A stretch of 64,000 nucleotides of DNA, taken from positions 186,001 through 250,000 of the forward strand of contig NC_068558.1 in NCBI RefSeq assembly GCF_022201045.2, given 5' to 3'. The notes under the pieces are model-generated. The model was given only the letters and a program-made list of their open reading frames with translations. It was not told where the DNA came from and did not search any database. A program made the translations under genes and the position numbers. Positions 48,558 to 60,508 of this stretch are shown here, one piece after another. How positions within the stretch are numbered: the stretch's first letter is position 1; each line of letters starts with the position of its first letter. The stretch is from Citrus sinensis. Taxonomy: Eukaryota; Streptophyta; Magnoliopsida; Sapindales; Rutaceae.

Positions 48558-49013
48558 AGCACAAGATGTTAATCCATTTTATTTATGGTTGCTCAATACA
48601 ACTGAAGAACTCTAACTATTATACATGCTTGTTCAGGAACATTTTTCTATGAATACTTTATTTAAATTGTGTTAAATTTATTTGGAAGAATTTGGGATCC
48701 TGCTAACTTACATCATTTGTAACTTTCAACAAACTCAAATGTAATAACCAAAGACCAATTGCTCTTGATTTGCTAAATGTGTAGAAGAAGAAGAAGAAGT
48801 ATAACAATAATAACATACTACTAATGATGATGCGCTAGCACAAGCACCTCTGTTCTAGCTCTACTGGTTTAAGATTTTATCAGGAGCCCATAGCCTTGAC
48901 TCGTCTTGTATATATTTACATGCATTGCAATGGTTGCTCATGTGTGGCTCTGAACGAAGACAACATTTTATTTTTATTTTTATAGCCTCTTGGGTTGTTT
49001 GTTGACACCCTGT

Positions 49014-49375
49014 TAAGGGTGGCAAAAAGGCCTGGGTCTAAATATGTGTCCAAAAATTGTAAAACCTACATATGTTGGGCCTGGATAAAGACTTAGCAAA
49101 AAAACCCTGACTTGGCCTGGGCTTTTTTAATTTATGAATAAAAAATAAATTTAATTTAAATAAAAAACTCAAAATATTAAATTAGTTTAATTTTTTATAT
49201 TTCTATTTGTTATTTGATTAGGTTGTATTAATGTATTGGACTATTATTTTATTATATATTAGATAATTATCTTCAATTTGGACGGACTTTTGAAGGGCAT
49301 GGACTTTATTTGAATGATGTGTGCTTGAGTCTGGGCTTTGAAAAGCCGGCCCAAGCCCACAAATTGTCATCCCTA
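49014..49375. mobile_element. hAT-like MITE, 362 bp
   Basis: The left end is TAAGGGTGGCAAAAAGGCCT. The right end, reverse-complemented, is TAGGGATGACAATTTGTGGG. Flanks CACCCTGT (49006-49013) and CACCATGT (49376-49383) match at seven of eight positions, as for an 8-bp hAT target duplication. Subterminal GGCCTGG/GGGCTTGGGCC motifs are typical of such ends. No transposase. Confidence 0.7.
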
Positions 49376-49383
49376 CACCATGT

Positions 49384-51617
49384 CACCACTAAATGATGAT
49401 ATTGTCCCCCCACCTCTTAAAATACCCCATTCCTGTCTATTTTAAAATTTTGATTCTTGCTTTAAAGCTATTGTATCACTCCCCTTTTTTTTTTTTTTTC
49501 AAAGGATTACTATTTTTTCCAAAACCTATTTTTCTAAAATTTATGCCTTTGTGTTAACGAAAAAAAACAAAGATTAACCCCTAATTAATGTAGGATATTA
49601 TATAAAACACCTCAAATGATATATCATTTAGGATACAGTCTTAGTATTATAACTTTCTAAACATGTCATTACATTTGTTTTTTTTTTTTTCCTAAATGGG
49701 TGGGTTTATATTAACTTATATTTTTTACAAATTTTTTAAAGTCTTTGATATCTTTTGCAATATAATAATATATATTGAAAGGCAACTCAACATTTAATAA
49801 TGTTCATTCATTTACCATTGAATTACATCAAATTAATGATTTCAAATTTGTTTCATATTTTTAATCAAAATAGTTTAACAATTAATGGGCTAATTATTAG
49901 AGTCGTTTTTTAACTTCCCTAGTTCAGTAGATAAGCAATGATGTGCCTGCAAAATTAGAATATAAGTATGCATCTAAAATGATTTTGCATGTGATGTATC
50001 ATTCATTTATTAGTATTATGAAATGAAAGTCAACTATTACTAAATACGCAATCGTAACTTATTGTATATTAACTTTGTAAACATATCATTACTCTTATTA
50101 AATTTTAGTGTAAGAAGAGATTCTGACCTTCCAAAGTGTCTAAACTGTACGGTATCCTTGAGATATATTAATCGGACCCATAAAAAGATTATCCTAATTC
50201 TTGACTATGTTCAGAATATATAAATTATTGTTTTCCAAACAGATTTTGATTGTCTACAAACATGCCCTTGTATTAAGCAAAATTCAAGGCATTAATTGAT
50301 GGTTACTGAATAAAAGCAAAAAAAATAATTAGATTTTCTTATGATATAATGTTAGGTTGAGTGATTTTGAAGCTTTATTTGATTGACCACCCCATTTATA
50401 TTTAAGAAGTTATTTGGTTAAAAAAATTAATTTAAATTTAATCATACCATACCTTCAGGAAACAAAAGGGAAAAAATATGTTAACATTCCTATTAATCAT
50501 CTAAAAATTGGTGCAAATTTCTTTTTATGGGATACTTTCTATTTTCCGAGTGGAACATAGTCAATATCAAAGAGTCTGTCAATTTGACAGTATCATTACT
50601 TTCTATGTGCGTTAAGAAACATGGTCGAACGTCAAAGAATTATCCAGGTGAATATTTAATTAAGGACTTGATCGAATACAAACAAACACAAATAAAAGCA
50701 CAATGCATCGAGCCCCTAAATTTTTGAGCAAGATATTGGACAAAGTTTAAGATTTAATATGATTATAGTCATTCCGGCCAGATAAATAATCCAATTAAAT
50801 AAGATACTTGTTGGCCTCGTTATTATTCCTTCACAATCACAAGCACAGGAAGCTACAGCGACTGGGGGAGCTGCCACAAACCACAATCGAAATTGTCGAA
50901 ATGCCAACGGCATCTCCAATTTTCTTCTCAATAATAATTGCCAACTCACAGCAGATGGCTTCTTATCGCAGCAATGAGAATTTTACTTGGATGAACCAAA
51001 TTTGTGGCCATATGGCTTTCTCTAGTAGGTTCTGTTGTTGCAGGAGCAGTAGAAAGATCAATTTTGATCCGTTGAAGCCATCGAATTCACAAAATCTAAA
51101 TAAAGAAATATTAAAACCTCACAATCTCTCCACTGTTTTCTTACAAAAACACACCACCTGAATTATTTATGAGTTGAGACGGTTGACAAGTTCAGCCGCT
51201 ATTTGATTAATACCAGGCAACTCACCCTTATATAACATCAATAAATCATATGAAACAATTATAATATCTAAATAAAATTATGATATAAGGAAAAATAAAA
51301 CTTAGATCACCAAGTTTGTCCAAACGTGTTGCAAATCCCTCTTAACTTCAATCTGGAGGGTTCAAGACTCTATAGTAGTTGTGGAATTTTTATAATTATG
51401 CTGTCTTCAATGGACTTTAATTATATTAGAGTTTGATATGTTTGATTGATTGTACATTTAAATGGACTTCAATTGTATTTGCTTGTGTTTGAATTATATA
51501 TAATGCTATATAGAGATAGATTGTTTTTAATTTGGGTCAGTGCGATCAATGGAGCTCATCTTTCAAAATCAATCTTACGATCGTACAGATCATGAAAAAT
51601 AAAGTCTGATAATAGAT
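49384..51617. other. AT-rich spacer
   Basis: No gene was recognised. The ORF at 50808-51161 has no domain and no intron or leader context. Confidence 0.4.
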
Positions 51618-51620
51618 TTA

Positions 51621-51805
51621 GTGCCCATTTGAGATTATATTTAGGAGGTTTAAAAGTGATTTTGTAAAGCTAAAATTAATTTTGGTATTTTATAATTTAA
51701 AAAAAATCAGTTTTGATAAAATAGCCCTATCCTATAACAGATTTTGAAAAGAAAAAAAAATAGTATTTTAATACATGATTCTAAGAATCAATTTTACACT
51801 CATTA

Positions 51806-51849
<44 letters not shown>

Positions 51850-52023
51850 GTGCAAACAATTTTTTTTCAATAATATATACATTTTATTCATTTGTATTCT
51901 TACAAAAATATAACGGCAAGATTTACCAAATTATATAAACTATTTTCAAATTTTATAATACTTTTGAAAATAAAATTTTACCTAATAATTATTTTAAAAA
52001 CTAGGGTATTACCAAACTAACCC
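51621..52023. mobile_element. Candidate Harbinger-like MITE, 403 bp
   Basis: The left end GTGCCCATTTGAGATTAT and the reverse-complemented right end GGGTTAGTTTGGTAAT are weakly similar. TTA flanks both ends (51618-51620, 52024-52026). The interior carries a 38-bp (TA)n tract at 51809-51846, common in expanded MITEs. Terminal similarity is modest, so confidence is limited. Confidence 0.45.
51809..51846. repeat. (TA)19 microsatellite
   Basis: Uninterrupted TA run within the candidate MITE. Confidence 0.95.
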
Positions 52024-52126
52024 TTAATGTGATAAAATGATCTAATAAACGAAAAACACTAATGGAAAGCAGCCACTAATTTATTTCATGAAATGTTAGT
52101 GGGGGTTTGCAGTATAATAAATATAA

Positions 52127-52705
52127 GGAAAATTACCTCTACACTACCCTTTGTTTCTAATCTTGTATTAATCAACTATTTTTACACTAAAAATAACTAT
52201 TTTACTCGTAAATGGCCTAAAAAACTATTTTATTCTATAAAATTTTTAAAAAATAAAAATTTTTTCTTGAATAAATCTCAAAATCTAATATGATAATTTT
52301 TAAATGAAATTATAATTATAAAAAAATTAACATCTTATAAATTATAATTTTTGAAGAGGAAAACTCCCTATAATTATCTTAAACTTCCCTATAATTAATA
52401 TTAAGAAACTTCCCTATACAAATTAAATGAAATTATAATTACAAAAAATTAACATGATAATTTTTAAATGAAATTATAATTATAAAAAATTAACATATTA
52501 ATTTTGAAATTTATTTATTTTATTAAACTAGGGGTATATTTATAATTTATTTTATTTTTTTTTAAATTTTGTAAAAGAGTCAATTTTTTATTGTCAAAAT
52601 AATTTATTGATACAAATTTGATAAAGGTGGTGTAAAAAAAGTTAAAATTTTGAGGTAATTAAATATATATATGACAAAACAAAAGTGATGGTGAGATAAT
52701 TTTTC
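52127..52705. mobile_element. Mutator-like MITE with perfect 9-bp TSD, 579 bp
   Basis: The left end GGAAAATTACCTCTACACTA and the reverse-complemented right end GAAAAATTATCTCACCATCA form imperfect inverted repeats that continue for about 90 bp. Both sides are flanked by the identical 9-mer TAAATATAA (52118-52126, 52706-52714). The interior holds three copies of a GAAATTATAATTAYAAAAAA-type repeat (about 52312, 52430 and 52470). No transposase. Confidence 0.8.
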
Positions 52706-52714
52706 TAAATATAA

Positions 52715-53229
52715 TTGAGCAACCTTTAAGAGCTCCCTTCATTTTCAGAAAATAAATAATGGTGCGACCCAATATTTGAAACAAAAAAATAAATAAATAA
52801 AAAATAGGAAGGGGGCAGACGCAAAACACAGGGGCATTATTGGTAGTTAACAGTTGTCGTGAGTTTTGTCATTTGCCCATTGCATTATTTTAAGAAGATT
52901 TGCAGTGACAAATTTAAACAATGAACTCAACAACATTAATATAACACAAAGACAGGAGGCCCATTCTTCTAGTGGATTTGATTGGAATTTGGAAAAGGAA
53001 ATCAATCTTCAATCTATTTTTCTATTAAGACAATTAAATTTAAAGTCTGTTTCAGACATTATTTACTTGATGTAGTTTACTTCACCATCCTTTCCTTTCC
53101 TTTTCGGAGATGGGGTCACTTTTTTTCTCTTTGTAAGTTTTAAGAAAAGACATACGCACACAGCAGCTTCCTTAAAGCTGAAGCATTTCTTTTTTTTTCT
53201 CTTTTTGGTATTTGATACACTGAAATCAA
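52715..53229. other. Promoter region of the galactosyltransferase
   Basis: No other gene was recognised. A TTCCTTTCCTTTTC pyrimidine stretch near 53091 may belong to the leader of the downstream gene. Confidence 0.4.
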
Positions 53230-56200
53230 ATGGGTGTGAGCAGGCCTCAGAAAGCAGCAAATGGAGTTTCTACCAGATGGGTTTATGTTTTCTGCATTGC
53301 AAGCTTCTTCTTGGGTGTTGTTGTTATCAACAGGTTCTTCACTTTCTTTCTCTCTATCTCTTGTCATTGCTGAAGATCTTGTCTTTACCTGATCAGCTCT
53401 TCTTGGATTGCCTGCTTATTTTTATGGGAGTTCAGAAGCTCTTAATACTTTCCTTTTTTCATTTTTTACCTTTTCTATATGTTACTTTTTCCTTTTGGGC
53501 CATCATGTTTTCTGCATATCTTGTAAAATCATAAACAAAATGCGATCTTTATGAATAGATTTGGCTCTTGCTTTTGCTTCTGGATTCGGTGTCTGTATTC
53601 GAAATTAATATTCCGTTCTACTGTTTAAACCATTTTGCTTTTTTTTTTTTTTTTCAAATATCACTAAAGTGCAGTTGGTGGAAATGGGGGCTGTATAAAT
53701 TGCAAGATTTGGAGGATTTGTTAATCTGGGCCTGTGTTCCCATAGCTTTCTAGTAATACATAAGGTAGATTTGATGGTGTTGGGCCGTGCACATAATGAG
53801 ATTCGTCTCATTTAGTAAATTCCTATCCAATCTTGGGAATTTGTTTGCTGCATTAGCGTACCAAGTAATTTTATATTTTGGTGGAAGGTTCATGATCCTG
53901 AGAAGGAGATATTGTTGCTCTGTGTTGATTATGATGGTGCAAAACAGCTTAACTAGCCAACTCCATTTAGATGAATTAATGGCTTTGCAAACCAAAGAGA
54001 AAGTAGTGGTCATGGGTTTAAATGAAAGCTATTAAAAGCTGTTGGCAGCTATCTAAGGATATTTTCCTGGCGGCATTGGGTAAATTAGAGCAGCTGCCTG
54101 CACATAAGTCTTCAAACAGATTATGTGCAGATATCTTTTACCAGGTTGGTTTTGGATTTTGAGCTGTATCTTGGTTGATCTGATGATTGTAAAATGTTCG
54201 TGTGCTTTATTTAACTTGGTTTGCCTTCAGGCCTTTGGAATTAACTGCTAGCTTTGTAATGCGATCTTGTAGAGGAAATCTATCCGTCACTGGGCTTTCT
54301 AGATTTGTAACTTATATATGTGAAGATATAATACATGATTGACCTACAGCTGATTATGTTCCCTCAGTTTCTTTACAACTTACATACAGAAAAACTGAAG
54401 ATGAAAATCAATCATATCAAAATTCAAGTTAATATCACAGTATTGTGCTTCCTTGTTCAAGCTCTCGGTAAAAGATATTGGGTATTTCTTTTGAGAAGTG
54501 ACCATCGAAACTTTTGGCATTCTCAATGAAGCATGCTTGAACCACCGAAGAGTAGTTGTCTATCAATCAAAATTGCTGCAAAAATATCTGAGTCCACAAG
54601 AGTGCTGGTACTCTAATTGGTCAACAATTGTGATTGTGTCAAAGAAACAACTTCCGTATTGTATGAATGTCTACTCTTCTTGTATCTAGTGAAGGATGGT
54701 CATGTTATCTAATCATGATATTGCTTTATGTGGAAGAGGAGATCTTGTTCAAGTGGAACGGTGTATCTCTTCATTCTGGAGGCATTTGGTTACTCCTTTA
54801 CTTGGACTAGAGAATATCATTTATGGGGTTGGACAAAAAGAAGTATTCTGGCAGAAAAGTATCATGAGCAAGAAAGATAAGGTCAACTTTTGCTGACGTG
54901 AGATTTAAGTTGTTCCTCAATCCCCATTGTTTGAATGTAGAAACTAGTCATTTGATATGTCTTGTTCTAATGGTGTGTCTCTGTACATCACTATACAGTG
55001 CACACTAGTCTTTGGCATATTATGACTTCTATGTACCATAGGGAATATTTAATTTAGGCCTTTGTTTTTTAATGTTATATTTGTTGCTTGATATATCATT
55101 TTACTCTTTTCCATTTACATGATGCTATTTTATTAACATTATTTTCATGTCCACTGACAAGTCGCAATGCCAATTCGACAGGTTTTGGGCTATTCCTGAT
55201 CCACTTGATAGGGATAATGTTTCACCTGAGAAGCATCGATCAGAAGTACTACATCCTACAGTTGATTGTGAGAAGAAGGCAAGTTAGAAGGATAGGGCTT
55301 TTGAAGCTCCACTGACTTTGTAAAACTTATTAATAAAATTGGGTATTCTGTTACAGGAGGCTTCCTTCCAGACAGGGGACATCCTTTCTCAAGTTTCACA
55401 AACTCATGATGTAATCATGTAAGTTGCATGTTGTGATGATTTGTTAAAAATAAGGATTCAGGACAAAATCCTGGTTCTTCAATTGTATATTTCTTGATCT
55501 TTAAACTAAAAGCCCCTGGTGACATCAGCTATGTAAAATGCGTTTGAAGTCTTTGTTTGATAAATTTGTGTCAAATGATTACAGGACATTGGACAAAACA
55601 ATCTCTTCATTGGAGATGCAGCTAGCAGCAGCTAGGGCTGCCAAAGGTGATTCTGAGGAAGCTTCTCCGGTTGTTACAAAATTGGGAACTGAGAACTTGA
55701 AGGCACGTCGGAAGGTTTTCTTTGTCATGGGAATCATTACTGCATTCAGCAGCAGGAAGCGAAGAGATTCGATCAGGGAAACTTGGATGCCTAAAGGTTT
55801 AGAGCATAAGAAGAACTATTCTACTTTTCTCTCATCTACATCATTATGGTTTGAAATAGGTGTATGTTTACACTAGTTGGCTATTGTTTATTTTAGGGGA
55901 TGGCTTACTGAAGTTGGAGAATGAGAAGGGAATAATAATGCGGTTTGTTATAGGACATAGGTTGGTTTACTTGAAAGTGCAAGTTATTAATTATCATACT
56001 AATTAGCTTACTTCAGAGTGTTAGTATTGACAAAATATCTTTTACTAAATTTTGTGGTCATCAGTGCAACTGCTGGTGGTGTTCTGGATCGGGCTATTGA
56101 TGCAGAAGATGAGCAGCACAAGGACTTCCTGCGACTGGTATGTATACCGATTCAAATGTGTGTGGCTGGGAGACTGGGAGACAGAACTACATTGTCATCA

Positions 56201-57264
56201 CATTTTTTAGTTTCCAAAGAGATTAGACCAAATTATATCCATCTATTGTGAAGCTTAGTAAGAGTTACTGTTACTTTTATTGCAGAATCACATAGAAGGA
56301 TATCACGAATTGTCATCGAAAACCCAAATATACTTCTCAACAGCTGTTGCCAAGTGGGATGCTGACTTCTATATTAAAGTTGATGATGACGTGCATGTGA
56401 ATCTTGGTGAGTGTATCTTGCATTTGAACGCATCTGCTCACTATTCGGAGAAGAGCGTGAATAGATTTGATTTCAAGGTCTTTGAATTAGTTTCAACATT
56501 GAACAGGCATGGTTGGTTCTACTTTGGCCCGTCATAGATCCAAACCACGTGTTTACATTGGTTGTATGAAGTCTGGACCTGTTCTGGGACAAAAGTAGGG
56601 AATGGAAAATGTAACTTTTCTGAATTCTTTCGGGTTTTCAAAAATTCACATTAGTTATCTAATTTAGTACCTCTGGATATAAAAATATGCAGAGGGGTCA
56701 AGTACCATGAGCCAGAATATTGGAAATTTGGCGAGGAGGGGAATAAATATTTTAGGCATGCAACAGGGCAAATATATGCAATCTCCAAAGATTTGGCAAC
56801 CTATATTTCGGTAAATAGGTTAGTCTCTATGTGAATAATCATTCTGTCATCACTATCAAGTCTTATTGTTTTAATTAGTATGACTTCACTCTCCAGGCAC
56901 ATACTCCATAGATATGCAAATGAAGACGTCTCTCTAGGTTCTTGGTTTATTGGGCTTGATGTAGAGCACATTGATGATCGAAGCCTCTGCTGTGGGACTG
57001 CCCCTGGTATGACTGTGATGCCTATTAATGCTCCATATATACATGGTTAACTCACCTTTTTACTTTCTCCTTTGTTAATCAAGGTAGTGACAAGAGTTAA
57101 ATGTATGATTAATAGATTGTGAGTGGAAGGCTCAAGCAGGAAATCCTTGTGCTGCGTCATTTGATTGGAGCTGCAGTGGCGTATGCAAGTCAGTGGAGCG
57201 AATGGGAGAGGTACACCAGCGGTGTGGTGAGGGCGATGAAGCGATCTGGCATACAAGTTTCTGA
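53230..57264 (+). CDS. Beta-1,3-galactosyltransferase (GT31, B3GALT type), 401 aa, eleven exons
   Basis: Exons: 53230-53333, 55182-55278, 55357-55418, 55585-55796, 55897-55960, 56065-56137, 56286-56406, 56507-56594, 56693-56818, 56897-57006 and 57116-57264; phases close at 1206 nt. It is a type II Golgi protein: short cytosolic tail, one membrane anchor at about 17-34 ([17 protein letters not shown]), a stem with the plant DUF4094 region (about 20-110, including [16 protein letters not shown]), then the galactosyltransferase domain (about 135-345) beginning [16 protein letters not shown]. The metal-binding DxD motif is at 237-239 (KVDDDVHVN), and [14 protein letters not shown] is the family's acceptor-side signature. 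Such enzymes add galactose in beta-1,3 linkage, in plants mainly on arabinogalactan proteins or N-glycans. A Cys-rich tail follows ([19 protein letters not shown]). Intron 1 is 1.85 kb; intron 2 uses a GC donor (AAG|GCAAGT). Exact acceptor specificity cannot be told. Confidence 0.93.
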
Positions 57265-59394
57265 GACTTGCCTGCCCTCTAGGGTTGTAAAATATTTGCA
57301 TATGTGATGATCAAGACAGTGGTTAAGGAACAGAAACTGCCCGATTTTTGCTTATTGATGCCTCGGGGACAGATAGCTGGTACATGATTAAATTAATTCA
57401 GTGCACATATGGATTCTAATCTCAGGGAAAAAAGAATGACAATCTATATTCTAGCTTCAGAGTTGTTTAGCCTTGTTTGATAACAACACAATAGATTAAA
57501 CCGGCATTTGTTCGCAAAAGTAATTGGTGGTTGATCGATCTATCGTAGTCAGTCGCCGGGAATTTCGGGTACCTACGCAACTGCCGACCTTTTTTATATG
57601 TGAATGCGACTGTGATTGTGATTTATACACGCTGTCGCCATGAGCATTTAAAACGTGAACATGAATCGCAATCACATATTAGCCTTGTTTCGATAGCGAG
57701 AGTCTCAAGTCTGAAGTCTGAACTGAAGAAGAAGTTGGTGTAGCTAGCACATGTTACATATGTACGGCCGAAATTTTCGATGGAAAACAAAACTCGATCA
57801 AGATTGTAATAGGAATAAAACCAACCATTATTAGTTTCCTTCGGTTGAAGTTGATGCTGGTGTTGATAATTAATGGAGTTGAATGCTAAACAGAGGTGGA
57901 CCCACATTCGTCCATTAAGGATCTTCCTATCCCCTAATCAGCTCCACCGTTATCAAGGCAATGATTGAATATATACAAAATTACCTAATAGGTTTAGGGT
58001 ACACAAATTTAAAACTCAATTTTCATTTTTAGACACAAATTTTTAATCATTAGATCAAAAAAGAATAAAGAGCCAAGATCAGAGATCTTTTTTTGTAAAA
58101 ATTTTTATAAGAATTTTTTTTTTTTTTTTACCAATACTTTTTTTCTTTACACAAACTTATTACCACTGTTAGGAGGATTGCAAATGTTTTAGTGGCTGAC
58201 ATGCTCTCTTGTTATTTGTGATGAGGAATATTTATTATTATATACTTGGCCAGAAAAACTGTTTAATTGCAATGCATGCCCACGGCCGAGGGCCGGCCAA
58301 CCAAGTAGTAGCTAGTATTTGATTTGATTTGATTTGATGATACTCACTCCGTACGGACGAAAAGGAAAGGAACAGGGTGTTGGAGCTAGCAAAGAAAGGA
58401 ACACGTGCTAATGAATAATCAAAACATATTATTATTGGTTGGAGCCCATGCCCGCCCTCAACTCATAAAAAGTCAGTGAGACTGGGTCTCAGATACGTAG
58501 AGAGGTGGGTGGTGACGGGCGAGAGGACTGAGGTGACCCCCGCTTTCCGCCTTTCACCAGCAACGAAAATTACAGTACATGATCAAAATCAATCATCAAG
58601 ATTCATGACGGCGAAAAAACACTCGATCGCCACTGTTGAATGATCCATTAAGTCATCATCTCAGATTCTCAGTTCTGGTAAAAGCTACAAAATAAATTAG
58701 AGAAAAGCAGACACTATTGAACCAACGAATTAGACCCAGAAAACAAACCTTCCCATAATTTAATATCAGCCTAGCCTACCATGTGAGATCGTTCTTAAAA
58801 GTATTTAATTATTCCCACTGGGCCCGAGCCGGGCTGCTCATTTCTCTCTTTAATTTTAATTATAGGAGATGGTTGGATTTGATTTCACCCCATGGGCTTC
58901 ATTAAAATTCTCAAGTCCAACTTGTGGAAACTTTCTTTGTTTCTGTTTGACCACCACCTGCAAAGGATTCAAATTTCCAAGGAATTGACTCACTAATAAA
59001 TAATTTGTACGCAATGACCATTATAAGCCTTAATTCGTTTCTTATTGTCAACTCAAACTGCGTTGCCAGTTTTAATGTTTTGTTAATGAGCATCTCACAA
59101 CTCTGATGGGGTGAGGGAGACTGACTCAACAAACTCATCAGGAAATTGGTTGATTAATTTACGTGTTACATTAGACCGCTTCAATTCAATCTTTTTCAAA
59201 CTCATTCTTCTTTCTCCTCTACTCTTGGTCGGTGCCAATTTATCATAATCACTTTTCCCTTCCAACATAAATAATAAATTCGAGAGTAAATTTTCTCTGT
59301 ACTTAGTTAAGAAAAATCTCTTTATTTGAGACTTATGTCTCTTTTAAATAGATCTACACGAACATTAGTTTTCATGAATAAACTTGTAATATAA

Positions 59395-59395
<1 letters not shown>

Positions 59396-59436
<41 letters not shown>
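59396..59436. repeat. (TA)20 microsatellite
   Basis: Uninterrupted TA run. Confidence 0.95.
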
Positions 59437-59437
<1 letters not shown>

Positions 59438-60010
59438 GAAAGAAAATGAGCTGAATATACACGTGCATGATTAATGTATGTAAACAATTTAAATGAAAGA
59501 CTAGTTGGTTAAAAATTTGTTGTTACTCGTAGGTTTTCACTTGGGGAAGTGAAAAAAATAAAACTTAAGCAGCGTAACAAAGGTGCAAAATATGACTAAA
59601 AAATAAAATTGTGACGATCTTGATTTGAAAAAAGAAAATAGAACTTAAGAATAATCGAAAGAAGAAAAAAACAACGGGGTCAAATCTGACATTTAAAAAA
59701 AAAAAAAAAAAGAAAAGAAAAAAGGAAAAAGAAGAAGAAGGTAAATTAAGCAAACGTGAAAAACGATGGACGCGGGGAAAGACCAGTGACCACAGACCAC
59801 ACGGAGCATCAGCCATATATATATACATAGATATGTATTTATAAATGGGGTCAGTGGTCGGGGAGAAGACAAGAAGTTGATGCAAGCAGAACAGCATTCC
59901 CTCAATTTCTCAACTCAACAGCCCACCAACACCATTCGTATTCATATTCATTTTCATGCGTTAATTTGATATTTTGTTGCCTCTCAGCCAACTTCCTTCT
60001 CTTCTCTTAC

Positions 60011-60015
<5 letters not shown>

Positions 60016-60049
<34 letters not shown>
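60016..60049. repeat. (TA)17 microsatellite
   Basis: Uninterrupted TA run, 460-490 bp before the START-gene ATG. Confidence 0.9.
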
Positions 60050-60053
<4 letters not shown>

Positions 60054-60230
60054 TATATAAAATTAGCAACTGTGCGGGCACACATAACGCGAATACTACT
60101 ATAGCAAATTAAAAAAATAGGAAAAGAAAAAAAATAAAATCTCGGGCCTACGGGCAATCGAAGGAGACGACTCTCTACCGCTAATCTTGAAATCCTTATC
60201 CGAATCTTGTGTTCTCTCTTCTCTGTAATA

Positions 60231-60508
60231 ATCTCTGCTCCCCTCTCTTCTCTTCTCTGCAGTAACCCCCATCTCTCTCTCTCTCTCTCTCTCTCTTTCT
60301 TCATATATTTAATTATTCTCAATTTCTCATATTCAATTCAGTAGTCTTTTTCTTTTTTCTTTTTTTTTTGCTCCTTTTCAAGCCCTCGAAGAATCGCTGC
60401 GCTTCACGCCTAGCTAGTAATTCGATTCAACCGAGGGTTCGTGTTTGGATATTCCTTTTCTTTTCTTAGAAACACAAAGAAGTTGATTTTATCATTAATA
60501 ATTCATCA
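60231..60508 (+). promoter_or_regulatory. CT-rich 5' leader of the START-domain gene
   Basis: A pyrimidine-rich stretch with (CT)12 at 60272-60296 and repeated TCTTCTCT phrases ends shortly before the ATG at 60509. Such CT-rich blocks are typical of plant 5' UTRs just downstream of the transcription start. The start site itself is not determined. Confidence 0.5.

Larger units (their letters stand above)
57265..60230. other. Spacer between galactosyltransferase and START genes
   Basis: No gene was recognised. It contains four GATTT-type repeats at about 58319-58338, a long (TA)n at 59396-59436, and A-runs near 59697-59711. The ORFs at 59565-59905 are translations of these simple sequences. 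Confidence 0.4.

Noticed and set aside
50808-51161. 117-aa ORF in the MITE-rich spacer
   Set aside because: No recognisable domain, leader or splice context.
53205-53534. 109-aa ORF at the start of the galactosyltransferase
   Set aside because: Out of frame with the family N-terminus and runs into intron 1; the correct frame begins at 53230.
59565-59905. Phe-rich minus-strand ORFs
   Set aside because: Translation of A-runs and purine-rich spacer.
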